Shown here: positions 19,563 to 28,675 of the stretch, piece by piece
Layout: each line of letters starts with the position of its first letter
Numbering within the stretch: the first letter of the stretch is position 1
Assembly: GCA_965202895.1 (NCBI GenBank)
Contig: OZ241901.1
Span: 2,604,001-2,668,000 of the forward strand
Origin: JAJDXW01 sp965202895
GTDB lineage: Bacteria > Pseudomonadota > Gammaproteobacteria > HK1
DNA: 64,000 nt
Direction of reading: 5' to 3'
Program-made: the position numbers and the translations under genes
The notes under the pieces: generated by a model
What the model was told of the DNA's origin: nothing
The model's database searches: none
What the model saw: only the letters and a program-made list of their open reading frames with translations

Positions 19563-20975
19563 ATGGACCGCAACCAATTTGCATTCCTCGAAAAATGGCT
19601 GGCCATGCCGGGTCGGAAACCGTTGATCCTTCGCGGCGCCCGGCAGGTGGGCAAGTCCACCCTCGTGCGGCTGTTCGCCGAGCGCTGCGGACGGCCCCTC
19701 GCCGAGGTCGACCTCGAGCGTCACCCCGACCTCGCCTCCGCTTTCGCCCGGAAAGACCCCGCCTACCTGCTCAACGTCATCGAGGCGCTGCCCGGCATCG
19801 ACGCCATCCGCCCCGACGGACTGCTCTTCCTCGACGAGATCCAGTCCGTTCCCGAGGCCATCGCCGCGCTCCGGTACTTCCGCGAGGACATGAGCGATCT
19901 GCCGGTGCTGGCGGCGGGGTCGCTCCTCGACTTCGCCCTTGCGGACCGTCGGACCTCCATGCCGGTCGGCCGGGTGAGCTACCTGCACATGGGGCCGATG
20001 ACCTTCACGGAGTTCCTCCGCGCCCTGGACGGAGGAAGGCTCGCCTCCCACATCGAATCCTTCGAGCTCGAACAAGGCGTGGACCCCGCGATCCACAACC
20101 GGCTCCTCGACCTGCTGCGAACCTACTTCTTCACCGGGGGAATGCCGGAGGCCGTCGACACGTTTGCGCGCTCCGGCCGCCTTCGGGACGTGGCCGCCGT
20201 CCACAGCTCCATCGTCGAGACCTGCCGGGAGGACTTTCCCAAGTACGTCGGCTCACGAAGCCTTCCGCGCGTCGTCAACGTGTTCAACTTCGCCGCCCGC
20301 AACGTCGGACGGAAGGTGAAGTACGTCCACTTCTCCCGAGAGGCCGCGGCAGCGATCACCAAGGCGGACATCGAGCTCCTGTGCATGGCGCGGGTGCTGT
20401 CGAAGGTGGTCCACAGCCATTGCAACGGGCTGCCGCTACAGGCGGAGGGGGACCCGCGGGCATACAAGCTCATCTTCATGGACATCGGGCTGATGAACGC
20501 GGTGTGCGGCCTCGGCTGGAGCGCCATCGAGGGCATGAACGAGGTGCGGCTCGTGAACGAAGGCGCCATGGCGGAGCAGTTCATCGGCCAGCACCTGCAG
20601 GACCTGCTGTCGGAGTCGCCCAACCGCGAGCTCACCTACTGGCTTCGGGAGGGCCGGGCGACGAATGCCGAGGTGGACTACGTGGCCGCGTTCGACGGCC
20701 GCATCGTACCCATCGAAGTGAAGGCGGGTGCGAGCGGCAGCCTCAAGTCCCTCCACCAGTTCGTTGCGGAGAAGGGGGTGTCCGCCGCGGTCCGGTTCGA
20801 CACCGGCCGTCCGTCCGTCCGGACCGTGCGCACCCGGGTACAGCGGCGGGCGGGGGCGCCGATCGAGGCAGCCTGTCGCCTGCTCTCGCTCCCCCTCTAC
20901 CTGGTCGAACGGCTGCCGTACCTGCTCGCCTCGCTGCCGCCGGAGGGGGACACCGCCCCGCCGCCCGCCGGATGA
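19563..20975 (+). CDS. AAA_14 ATPase with DUF4143 nuclease-like C-terminus
   Basis: This 470-residue protein has a Walker A RGARQVGKST near residues 24-33, a Walker B DGLLFLDEIQ near 86-94 and a sensor segment AAGSLLDFAL. The C-terminal DUF4143 part has GGMPEAV in the middle and a PD-(D/E)xK-like core NAEVDYVAAFDGRIVPIEVKAG near residue 375. Proteins of this architecture are widespread single-gene ATPases of unknown function, often variable between strains and suspected to act in mobile-element or defence biology. The length is normal for the family (about 380-470). ATG 19563 stands 42 bases after the last iteron. It is monocistronic. Confidence 0.85.
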   Translation: MDRNQFAFLEKWLAMPGRKPLILRGARQVGKSTLVRLFAERCGRPLAEVDLERHPDLASAFARKDPAYLLNVIEALPGIDAIRPDGLLFLDEIQSVPEAIAALRYFREDMSDLPVLAAGSLLDFALADRRTSMPVGRVSYLHMGPMTFTEFLRALDGGRLASHIESFELEQGVDPAIHNRLLDLLRTYFFTGGMPEAVDTFARSGRLRDVAAVHSSIVETCREDFPKYVGSRSLPRVVNVFNFAARNVGRKVKYVHFSREAAAAITKADIELLCMARVLSKVVHSHCNGLPLQAEGDPRAYKLIFMDIGLMNAVCGLGWSAIEGMNEVRLVNEGAMAEQFIGQHLQDLLSESPNRELTYWLREGRATNAEVDYVAAFDGRIVPIEVKAGASGSLKSLHQFVAEKGVSAAVRFDTGRPSVRTVRTRVQRRAGAPIEAACRLLSLPLYLVERLPYLLASLPPEGDTAPPPAG

Positions 20976-21107
20976 CCGGCGGACGACCTCGGAGGATGCC
21001 CGGAGCAAGGCCCCCATGCCGCCGCCTCCCCCGGCAACGCTTCCACGGCCGCCGCCGGTGCGAGAAGCCGGCGGCCCGCCGCCGGTATCGCTCCCGCGCG
21101 GACGGCC

Positions 21108-23399
21108 TCAGAAGCGCAGACGGTAGCGGGCGCCGAGCGTGGTCTCCTCCTCGCCCGGCACGTGGCCCGCGTCCACCATATGGCTTGCCCCGAAGGCGAT
21201 CCGCCCGCTCCCGAGCGGGCGCTCGTGGTGGAGCGAGAGCCGGAGCGCCCGCGTCTCCGGGCGAAGCCCGAACTCGTCCGTGCGGTACACCCAATCCCCG
21301 TCCCGGGTCCTCGCGACCGGACGCCGGAAGCGCACGTTCCCGCCCTCCGCGCGAAGCGGCTGCCCGAGCGAGACCCGGGTGAGCACGCCTTCGGCCCCCC
21401 GCTCCAGGGCGAGAAGGCCCGCGCTGTAGAGACCGCGCGCGGCGCGCATCATGCCCTGATCTCCCCCCAGACGGCCCCCGGCCAGGGTCGCCGACACCCG
21501 CAGGCGCAGCCCCGGACCGCTCCCGAGGGGCCAAGCCTTCCGGAACGTGCCGAAGACCAGGCCGTGCACGGCATCGCCGGCGAAGGCCCCTCGCCCCGTG
21601 CCGCCGAGGAGCGCCCCCTGCTCGAAGACGAGCCCGGTGTGCAGGCGCCCGCCCCGGGAGGCGTACGAGAAGCCGCCGGCGCGCAGGCTCCCTGCCTCAT
21701 CCGCGGTGTACGCGAAGCGCAGCCGTGCGAGCGACAGGGCCCCGGACGACGTCCAGGCGAGCCCCTGCCAGACGGGGAGCTCCGCTTCGCCCTCCTTCGC
21801 CGCGAAGACGGGCAGGACGTCGGAGAACCCTGCGGCAGCGGGCCGGACCCGCGACCGGAGCGGGACCCAGAAGGGCGCGTTCCACTCGTCGAAGCCCGCG
21901 ACCTCCGCATCGCCGAGCCGCCGCGAGAGATCCCCCCAGGCCGCCGGGGTCCGAAGGGTCGTCAGCGCGAGCGGCGCCACGTTCCCCGGCGTCCCCGTGC
22001 CGAGCGTCCCCACCGGGCGGGTCGCCCGATCGAGGTTCATCGACCCCCGCCCGTGCGTCGAGGAGAGCTCGCACGCGGAGCGATCCCCGTCCGTGTCCAA
22101 GTGCGCCGGACACCGCCCGCCCGCGGCTACCCGGTCGGGGGTCACGTCCGCCGTCCCGAGCACCCGCGCCAGGACCTCGGTGTTCCCGAGCTGCCCGCGG
22201 AAGTAGTGCATCACCACGGCAAGGCCGCCCGAGACGATCGGAGCCGCGAACGAGGTGCCCTGTGCGCCCGGCGCGTAGCCTGCGTATCCGGGTTGGTCCT
22301 CGTCCGGCCCACCCGGCCCCCAGTACGCGACGAGCATGTCCTCCCCCGGCGCCGCGATGCACCACCTGGCCGCGATCCCGCAGCGGTTGCTGAAGTCGCC
22401 GATCCGCCCGTCGCGGCCGATCGCGACGACCGCGACCGAGTGCGGGCGAAGCTCGGGGATGAGCGCCATCGCTCCCGCCGACACGGCCGGAGAAGACGCC
22501 TCGAGCCGCCCCCGCTCCGAAGAGGTCTCCCCGACACACGAGTCGCCGACCCGATCGACGGATCCCCTGCACGGGAGCCCGTTGCTGTTCCCCGCCGCGT
22601 AGACGAGCAGGGCGCGGTCCCGCTCCGGGGTGGCGGCTTGCGCCACCGCCCGGAGCGCGGCCGGGGAGCTGGCGCGCAGCTCGGCCGCCGTGTATTTCTC
22701 GACGAGTCCGGGATACTGGAAGCTCATGTTGATGACGTCGGGGCCGCCTTGGCTGCGCAGGCCTTGCGTCAGCAACGCGGCGGAGCCGGGATCCTCCACG
22801 CGCAGGCTCGACGGGGTGATCGGCCGATAGGTGGCATCGGGGTCGGCGGCGCCCAGCCGGATCCCTGCGACGTGCATCGTCGCGCCATAGGCGATCCCGT
22901 GGAAGTCGGCCTCCGGAAAGCCGCCGCTGCCGCTGTCGCGCTGCGCGCCGATCAGGCTCGCGACCGCCGTCCCGTGGCTGAACTCGTCCCCGTGGTGATC
23001 CCCGTCTCCGGTGAAGATCTCCGAGGTGGTCCGCGGCTGGCTGAGCTCCCAATGCCGGAGCTGGACCCCCGTGTCGATCACGGTGACCTTCACGCCTTGC
23101 CCGGGCAGCTCCCCCGGATGCCGGGTCGCGAGCCGTTCGTAGGCCACCTCGGCCTTGACGGCGCCGGGCGCCCAGTGGTGGCACGTCCCATCGGGGGCCG
23201 GCGCGCAGAACTCGCGATGCCGCGAGAAGGCGTTGTCGGAGGGAGGAGGGGGGGCGGGAGGAATGGCGGGGACGGAGCCGGAGTCGGCGCCGGCGCCGGA
23301 GCCGGAGGAGCCTCCGCCGCCGCAGCCGGGCAGGAGCAGGAGCAGGAACAGGAGCGGCAGGGCGGACAGGCACGTACGAGACGGGAGGTTCGGGGACAT
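21108..23399 (-). CDS. NalP-like subtilisin-family (S8) autotransporter lipoprotein
   Basis: This 763-residue protein begins with a lipoprotein signal whose lipobox ends LLPGC, placing the lipidated Cys at residue 26, followed by a Gly/Ser/Pro linker. The S8 protease domain (about 75-520) has catalytic Asp109 in VIDTGVQLR, His142 in SHGTAVAS, oxyanion Asn271 in AAGNSNG and Ser383 in GTSFAAP. The remainder (about 540-763) alternates hydrophobic and polar residues and ends in ARYRLRF with terminal Phe, as expected for an outer-membrane beta-barrel translocator. A lipidated autotransporter subtilase is the NalP arrangement of Neisseria, where the surface protease cleaves other exported proteins. 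The ATG at 23399 sets the signal peptide. Upstream in-frame extension is rejected. The gene is alone. Confidence 0.85.
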   Translation of the reverse strand: MSPNLPSRTCLSALPLLFLLLLLPGCGGGGSSGSGAGADSGSVPAIPPAPPPPSDNAFSRHREFCAPAPDGTCHHWAPGAVKAEVAYERLATRHPGELPGQGVKVTVIDTGVQLRHWELSQPRTTSEIFTGDGDHHGDEFSHGTAVASLIGAQRDSGSGGFPEADFHGIAYGATMHVAGIRLGAADPDATYRPITPSSLRVEDPGSAALLTQGLRSQGGPDVINMSFQYPGLVEKYTAAELRASSPAALRAVAQAATPERDRALLVYAAGNSNGLPCRGSVDRVGDSCVGETSSERGRLEASSPAVSAGAMALIPELRPHSVAVVAIGRDGRIGDFSNRCGIAARWCIAAPGEDMLVAYWGPGGPDEDQPGYAGYAPGAQGTSFAAPIVSGGLAVVMHYFRGQLGNTEVLARVLGTADVTPDRVAAGGRCPAHLDTDGDRSACELSSTHGRGSMNLDRATRPVGTLGTGTPGNVAPLALTTLRTPAAWGDLSRRLGDAEVAGFDEWNAPFWVPLRSRVRPAAAGFSDVLPVFAAKEGEAELPVWQGLAWTSSGALSLARLRFAYTADEAGSLRAGGFSYASRGGRLHTGLVFEQGALLGGTGRGAFAGDAVHGLVFGTFRKAWPLGSGPGLRLRVSATLAGGRLGGDQGMMRAARGLYSAGLLALERGAEGVLTRVSLGQPLRAEGGNVRFRRPVARTRDGDWVYRTDEFGLRPETRALRLSLHHERPLGSGRIAFGASHMVDAGHVPGEEETTLGARYRLRF

Positions 23400-23618
23400 C
23401 GAAAGGGCTCCCAGGGCGGCACGCCCACGAGTATCGCAGCAGAGGCGATCCGCACCCAACTCCCTGCCGCGTGGAGGCATGTGCGCTGTTCGTAAACATT
23501 TGAAACATATGGACAGGATGGATCCGTCGTACCCTGTGCACGTCCAGCGGAGACACACTCGTGACCGTCTTATCCATTTGATTTAAAAATCTTTCGTTGC
23601 TGCGGGGGGCGGTTCCGC

Positions 23619-23758
23619 CGCGGTGGGGTGAAATCCGCCAACCAGACCCACGAACTGCCCCGAAACCGTGGAATCAGCCCGTCCCCGTGGGGTAAAAATA
23701 TCTTGACCCCCTCTCTACATACCCTATATCGATAACTTACGAACAGCGCCCGGGGCTC
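23619..23758 (+). repeat. Type A repeat, flank-only fragment (copy 4), with nearby direct repeats
   Basis: GTGGGGTGAAATCCGCCAAC through AACAGCGCCCGGGGCTC matches the right flank of the type A repeat, but the hairpin core is missing. A further tandem direct repeat of 41 bases (23751-23791 and 23825-23865) starts in its last bases and shares GGGGGGCACGTCCCGAC. The 1.09-kb gap 23400-24487 also holds another direct repeat, GAGCTCACGCGCACGCGCGG, at 24108 and 24167. No gene is recognisable there. Confidence 0.7.
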
Positions 23759-24107
23759 GCGCGGGCTCGAGGTCGGGGGGCACGTCCCGACGCGAGTACT
23801 CGGAGCGGTTCGACGGCTGGTCGCCGGGGCTCGCGCGGACTCGAGGTTGGGGGGCACGTCCCGACCCTTGGTCCGCGCGCCGAGTGGTCCGGGGGAAGCT
23901 GGAATCATGCTTGCCGGAACCCGCGGACACCACGGAGAAGGACACGGCCCGTACCCCGTATCTCGTCCGGCACTACAACCGGCCCGCGTGGATGACCCCC
24001 GCGGCAATCCGTTCGCCGCCCTCGACGCCGCCGCCCATCCCGCAATATCCCGGTGAGCGCTTGGCCGGACGCTACAATCCGTTGCCGGCCGCTGCCGCTA
24101 TTTAGAG

Positions 24108-24200
24108 GAGCTCACGCGCACGCGCGGGCGCTGCCTCGGACAGGTCTTCATGCAGGCGTGAGGGCGCGGAGCTCACGCGCACGCGCGGGGCGCTGCTCGC
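24108..24200 (+). repeat. Direct repeat pair upstream of hsdR
   Basis: The segment GAGCTCACGCGCACGCGCGG begins at 24108 and recurs at 24167, 59 bases later, with CGCTGC following each. It lies about 290 bases before the hsdR start and may be regulatory or a duplication scar. Confidence 0.5.
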
Positions 24201-24487
24201 GGCCACCGGGGCCGGGCCCGATACCGAGCGCCCGCGAGTCCGCCCGGCGTGTCCGCACGCCGCTCGATGAGGCGCAAATCGGGCACGAGGCCTGCCCCCG
24301 AGACCCGTCGGAGGATGGCCAGGCCCTTCCGGTGGGAAGTCCGCAAGGGGCGCAAAGCTGAAAATTCTTGCCTTCAATCGACCCATCGAGCCCTTTCACG
24401 GCCGGGGAGCTGCGGCCTCGAGGGCAGGATCGAGGGCCGGCCTTCCCGTCGGCGAAGCCACCGGCGGCGGCTGAAGCGCGTCCCTCC

Positions 24488-26677
24488 ATGGCTGGAAGAA
24501 CCACCGAAGCATTCTCGCGGGTCAGGATCGACGCCCTGCTCGAGGATGCCGGCTGGAACCTGACCGACGGGGTGAGCGTCCTCTTCGAGCACGCCCTCGG
24601 GGACGGCTCGCGCTCGGACTACGTGCTCTGCGACCGCTCCGGGCGCCCGATGGCGGTCGTCGAAGCGAAGCGGGCGAGCGTCGACCCGATCACCGCCCAG
24701 GACCAGGGCATCCATTACGCAACGCTGCTCGACGTTCCCTTCGTCTTCCTGTCGAACGGCGAGGAAGTGCGCTTCCTGGATCGCAGCCGGGACGCCCACG
24801 CCCGTGAGATCGCCACCTTCTACTCCCAGGACGATCTGGAACGCCGGATCGCCGCACGCTCGCTGCGGCGCGCGCTGGCCGACGTCCCGATCGATCGACG
24901 GATCGTGGACCGCGGCTACCAGATCGACTGCATCGAGGCGCTCTCGGCCGAGGTGACGCGGGGGCGGCGCAAGCTCCTGGTCGAGATGGCGACGGGGACC
25001 GGCAAGACCCGCACCGCCGCCGCCTTCATCGAGCGCCTGTTCGAGGCGGGTGCGGTCACCCGCGTCCTCTTCCTGGTGGACCGGATCGCCCTCGCCGCCC
25101 AGGCCGAGGACGCCTTCACCGACCACCTCCGCGACTACCCCTGCCACGTGCTGCGGCCGGGGCGCGGCTTCGACCGGGCCAAGCGCATCACCATCGCCAC
25201 CTTGCAGACGATGATCGCCGAATACGGCCGCCTCTCGTCCGGCTACTTCGACCTCGTCGTCACCGACGAGTGCCACCGATCGATCTACGGCAAGTGGAGC
25301 GGAGCGCTCCGGCACTTCGACGGCATCCAGCTGGGCCTCACCGCGACCCCGTGCACGGCGGACGCGGCAGCGGTCGCCGCCGCCGACCCCGAGGACGGCC
25401 GCTTCGTGCGCGACACCCTCCGCTTCTTCGAGGTCGAGCGGCCGACCTTCCGCTACCAGCTCCGGGAGGCGATCGCGGAGGGCTACCTCGTCCCCTATCG
25501 CATCTACCGGGCGATGACGGTCAAGACCGCGGCCGAGGGCGGCTTCGAGGTGAAGCGGGGCGAGCTCGACTGGAGCACGATGGACGAGGAGACGCGGACG
25601 GAGCTCGAGCGCGTGTTCGGCGGGTCCGACGCCATCATCGTCGATCCGCAGGCCCTCGAACGGAAGTTCACGCTCCCGGAGCGGAACCGGGCCATCGTCC
25701 GCGAGTTCCGGCACGTCCTCGACCACGGCTTCACGGGACGGGACGGCGTCAAACGCTACCCGAGCCGGGGCAAGACCATCGTGTTCGCGGTGACGAAGCG
25801 CCACGCGGAGACCCTCGCGACGATGTTCGACGACCACTTCGCGGACCGGAAGCCCCACCCGACGACCCGCTACGCCGACTTCGTGGTGAGCGACGCGGGC
25901 GGCGGGCCGTCCCCCGACGCGAGCACGATCATCAGGCGATTCAAGGAGGAGGAGTTCCCGCAGATCCTCGTCAGCGTGAACATGCTCGACACCGGCTTCG
26001 ACTGCCCGGAGGTCGTCAACCTGGTGATGGCGCGGTTCACGCGAAGCGCCGTTCTCTACCGCCAGATGCGGGGGCGCGGCACGCGCAAGGCCCCGCACGT
26101 CCGCAAGACCGACTTCACGATGTTCGACTTCGTGGGGGTGACGGACTTCCACGGCGACGACGAAAGGGACGTCGCGGGCGGCGCCGTTCGAGACCCGGGA
26201 ACCCCGCCCGCCGGGTTCGCGGCGCCGCGCCGGCCCCTCACCCTCGACGTGGACGACCACATCGACCCCGCGAGCCGCGATTGGGTGACCCTCGACGAGA
26301 ACGGGCGGATCGTCCGGACGGCGGAGCACGAGGCCCGCTCCGCCCTCCTCGGGCTTCGCTTCGAGGCGTGGCGCGGCGAGCAGCCCTTCGACGCCGAGCA
26401 GGCGCGCTGGGCGGGCCTCATCGGGAGCCGCATCCGGGCCGACGCGATGACGATCGACGGCTTCCGGGACTACGATCTGGACTCGCACCCCTTCGCGGGG
26501 CTCGGCGGCTACGATGGCGCGGCGCGGGTCTTCGGGGGCCGCGGCGCGCTCGACCTCGTGCTCGGCGCCCTCAACGCCGCGGTCTTCGGCGGCGGCGACG
26601 ACGACAACGGGCCGGGCGGGGGCCGCCGGGCTCGGGGGGCGGCCGGCGACCGGCGGCCCCCGGCAATGGAGCATTGA
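24488..26677 (+). CDS. hsdR: Type I restriction enzyme R subunit (HsdR, helicase/nuclease)
   Basis: This 729-residue protein starts with a nuclease region whose PD-(D/E)xK-like core is SDYVLCDRSGRPMAVVEAKR near residues 39-58. An SF2 translocase follows: Walker A MATGTGKTRTAAAF near 166, DECH box VVTDECHRSIYGKW near 256, SLTATP-like LGLTATPC, and helicase C-terminal motifs LVSVNMLDTGFDCPEV and RQMRGRGTRK near 528. It would translocate and cut unmodified DNA together with HsdM and HsdS. The C-terminal 35 residues are Gly/Asp/Arg-rich and may be disordered. The size fits the short EcoEI-like HsdR branch. ATG 24488 is preferred over 24368 because it opens the folded domain. The hsdM start follows 8 bases after the stop. 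Confidence 0.9.
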   Translation: MAGRTTEAFSRVRIDALLEDAGWNLTDGVSVLFEHALGDGSRSDYVLCDRSGRPMAVVEAKRASVDPITAQDQGIHYATLLDVPFVFLSNGEEVRFLDRSRDAHAREIATFYSQDDLERRIAARSLRRALADVPIDRRIVDRGYQIDCIEALSAEVTRGRRKLLVEMATGTGKTRTAAAFIERLFEAGAVTRVLFLVDRIALAAQAEDAFTDHLRDYPCHVLRPGRGFDRAKRITIATLQTMIAEYGRLSSGYFDLVVTDECHRSIYGKWSGALRHFDGIQLGLTATPCTADAAAVAAADPEDGRFVRDTLRFFEVERPTFRYQLREAIAEGYLVPYRIYRAMTVKTAAEGGFEVKRGELDWSTMDEETRTELERVFGGSDAIIVDPQALERKFTLPERNRAIVREFRHVLDHGFTGRDGVKRYPSRGKTIVFAVTKRHAETLATMFDDHFADRKPHPTTRYADFVVSDAGGGPSPDASTIIRRFKEEEFPQILVSVNMLDTGFDCPEVVNLVMARFTRSAVLYRQMRGRGTRKAPHVRKTDFTMFDFVGVTDFHGDDERDVAGGAVRDPGTPPAGFAAPRRPLTLDVDDHIDPASRDWVTLDENGRIVRTAEHEARSALLGLRFEAWRGEQPFDAEQARWAGLIGSRIRADAMTIDGFRDYDLDSHPFAGLGGYDGAARVFGGRGALDLVLGALNAAVFGGGDDDNGPGGGRRARGAAGDRRPPAMEH

Positions 26678-26685
26678 CGAGGCCC

Positions 26686-28317
26686 ATGCCGCTCACCCCC
26701 GAGCTTCGGCGCGGCATCGACCGCATCCGCGACTACCTCTTCGGCGGCGGCTATCCCAATCCGGCCCAGAACGCCGAGCAGCTCAGCTTCCTCTTCTTCT
26801 TCTACATGTTCGAGGCGGCGGACGCGGCCCGGGTCCGCGCCGCGCGCCGTCCCGGGGCCGAGGTCTACGCGAGCGTGTTCGACGGGGAATGGACCCTCCG
26901 CAATCCGCGGAACGCCCGCGCGCCGGGCGAGGGGACGGTGCAGCGCGGCGCCCTGCGCTGGTCCTCTTGGGCCAACGCGCTGAACGGCGAACGGCTGGTC
27001 ATCTGGGTGCGCGAGGAGGTCTTTCCGTTCTACGCCGAGGTGGCGGCCGGGGGCGTCACCGACTTCATGGCCGGCGCCCGCCTCGTCATCGACGAGCCGA
27101 CGGTGCTCTCCCAGGTCGTGAGCCAGGTGAACGACCTGCATCTCGAACAGGTGGACGCCGACACCAAGGGCGACCTCTTCGAGCACGTGCTCCGCCAGAT
27201 CCGGCAGGCGGGCGAGCTCGGCCAGTTCCGGACGCCCCGCCACGTCATCCGGGCCATGGTCGCGCTCGTGGACCCGCGCCTTGGGGAGACCGTCTACGAC
27301 CCGGCGGCCGGGACCGCGGGGTTCCTGGTCGGCGCCTACGACCATATCCGGCTCGCGAACTCGTTGCCGGACGGGGTCGAGGAGGTGGAGGCGGAAGGCA
27401 AGGCGATCCGGCGCGGGCTCGGCGACGCTTTGAGCCGCGACGCGGTGCGCCGGCTGCACGAGGAGACCTTCTTCGGCAACGACGTGGACCCGCAGATGGT
27501 CCGCCTCGCCACCATGAACCTGACCCTGCGCGGGCTCGATCGGGTGCGCGTGCTGCGCCGCGACGCCCTGACCCGCACCCTCGACGGGGCGGCGAAGGCG
27601 GAGCTGGGCCTTCCGGCGCGGGGCTTCGACGTGATCCTCGCCAATCCCCCCTTCTCCGGCCGGCTGGACAAGGATCGGATCGTCGACGAGGTGAAGGTCG
27701 GACGGACGGCGCAGACGGAGCTCCTGTTCCTGCAATACATGCTGAACCACCTGAAGGAGGGCGGGCGCTGCGCGGTGGTGGCGCCCGAGGGGGTCCTGTT
27801 CGGGTCCACCGGCGCGCATCGCGAGCTCCGCCGCCGGCTCGTCGAGAACCACACCGTCGAGGCGGTGCTGTCGCTGCCGGGCGGGGTGTTCAACCCCTAT
27901 TCGGGGGTCAAGACCTCGGTGCTGGTGTTCCGCAAGGGCGGCGCCACCGGGCGGGTCATGTTCCTCCACGCCGACCACGACGGCTTCAAGCTCGACGCCA
28001 ACCACGACACGCCGATCGAGGCGGACGACCTCCCGGACCTCGTCGCCGCCTTCCACGATCGTACCGCCCGGTGGGCCGCCTGGCGGGACCGCGACCCCGC
28101 CGCCAACTGGACCGGGAAGTGGTGGTTCGCCGACGCGGACGCGATCCGCGCCGCCGACTTCAACCTGAGCGCGGGGCGTTACCGACCACAGAACCGCGAG
28201 CAGGTCGAGCACCGCGACCCCCTCGAAATCCTCGCCGAGCTCCGGTCCACGGAGCGCGAGATCCTGGCGGAGATCGACGACCTCGCTGCCGCGGTCCGGG
28301 AGGCGGTGGGGGAATGA
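26686..28317 (+). CDS. hsdM: Type I restriction-modification system DNA methyltransferase (HsdM)
   Basis: This 543-residue N6-adenine methyltransferase has the N-terminal HsdM helical domain (GIDRIRDYLFGG). The AdoMet motif I is VYDPAAGTAGFLVGAYDH near residue 204 and the catalytic NPPF is in ILANPPFSG near 319. The C-terminal sequence TEREILAEIDDLAAAVREAVGE would contact HsdS. It methylates the site chosen by HsdS. ATG 26686 follows ACGAGGCCC. The stop overlaps the ATG of a short truncated hsdS reading frame (ATGA), the usual hsdM-hsdS coupling. The last 66 bases recur, with 13 differences in 100 bases, at 29429. Confidence 0.9.
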   Translation: MPLTPELRRGIDRIRDYLFGGGYPNPAQNAEQLSFLFFFYMFEAADAARVRAARRPGAEVYASVFDGEWTLRNPRNARAPGEGTVQRGALRWSSWANALNGERLVIWVREEVFPFYAEVAAGGVTDFMAGARLVIDEPTVLSQVVSQVNDLHLEQVDADTKGDLFEHVLRQIRQAGELGQFRTPRHVIRAMVALVDPRLGETVYDPAAGTAGFLVGAYDHIRLANSLPDGVEEVEAEGKAIRRGLGDALSRDAVRRLHEETFFGNDVDPQMVRLATMNLTLRGLDRVRVLRRDALTRTLDGAAKAELGLPARGFDVILANPPFSGRLDKDRIVDEVKVGRTAQTELLFLQYMLNHLKEGGRCAVVAPEGVLFGSTGAHRELRRRLVENHTVEAVLSLPGGVFNPYSGVKTSVLVFRKGGATGRVMFLHADHDGFKLDANHDTPIEADDLPDLVAAFHDRTARWAAWRDRDPAANWTGKWWFADADAIRAADFNLSAGRYRPQNREQVEHRDPLEILAELRSTEREILAEIDDLAAAVREAVGE

Positions 28318-28350
28318 GCGCGCGCCGTGCGCCGCTCGGGGAGCTTTGCG
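28251..28350 (+). repeat. Direct repeat of the hsdM 3' end/hsdS 5' end, copy 1 (second copy at 29429-29528)
   Basis: The 100 bases spanning the hsdM stop and hsdS start are 87 percent identical to 29429-29528, counted by eye. In the second copy the frame still reads EREILAELDDLADAVREAVAE then stop, and the overlapping ATG opens the hsdS that is intact. The repeats bracket the antitoxin/zeta-toxin pair, so the module sits between duplicated junctions rather than inside a coding frame. Confidence 0.85.
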
Positions 28351-28379
28351 GTTCGCTTCTCCCCCGTCCCTGCCGGTAA
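28314..28379 (+). pseudogene. hsdS: Truncated hsdS start (21 codons)
   Basis: The frame MSARRAPLGELCGSLLPRP begins in the ATGA overlap with hsdM and stops after 21 codons. Its first 12 residues correspond to MNARRAPLGELC of the functional-looking hsdS at 29492. After GELC the sequence has no resemblance to hsdS, so this is the remnant left where the toxin module begins. Confidence 0.8.
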
Positions 28380-28423
28380 CACGGCGTTTGCGTTCGGGTG
28401 GCCTTGCGCGACAATGCGAACAT

Positions 28424-28669
28424 ATGAACATCGATCTGAACGAATACGGCATCGACGTGGGCGGCGACGAGGCGCTACGGGAAGCAGTGTCCGTAGCCAT
28501 CGCGCTCGAGGCGTGGGGCGAGCGGTTCCGGGCGGAGAAGTTCGCACGTGGCGAAGCGGTGGTTGTCGGGCGCGATGGCGAGGCGTTCCTGGAAGGCCCG
28601 GAGGGCCACTTCCGCCCGGTCCCGAAAGGCCGGCCGCTGACTTGGGAAGACGTCAAGTTCCGCGGCTAG
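28424..28669 (+). CDS. Small protein upstream of zeta toxin, candidate antitoxin
   Basis: This 81-residue acidic protein (MNIDLNEYGIDVGGDEALRE...) ends GRPLTWEDVKFRG. It is not a recognised epsilon antitoxin. Its position, six bases before a zeta-toxin gene and on the same strand, is that of a cognate antitoxin, and its size and charge fit. ATG 28424 lacks a strong ribosome site (GCGAACAT). An in-frame start at 28346 would add 26 Arg-rich residues that span the break with the hsdS remnant and is less likely. Confidence 0.55.
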   Translation: MNIDLNEYGIDVGGDEALREAVSVAIALEAWGERFRAEKFARGEAVVVGRDGEAFLEGPEGHFRPVPKGRPLTWEDVKFRG

Positions 28670-28675
28670 CGGCTG

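Noticed and set aside
24368..24487. Longer N-terminus for HsdR
   Set aside because: The 40 extra residues are Pro/Arg/Ser-rich without match; ATG 24488 opens the folded domain.
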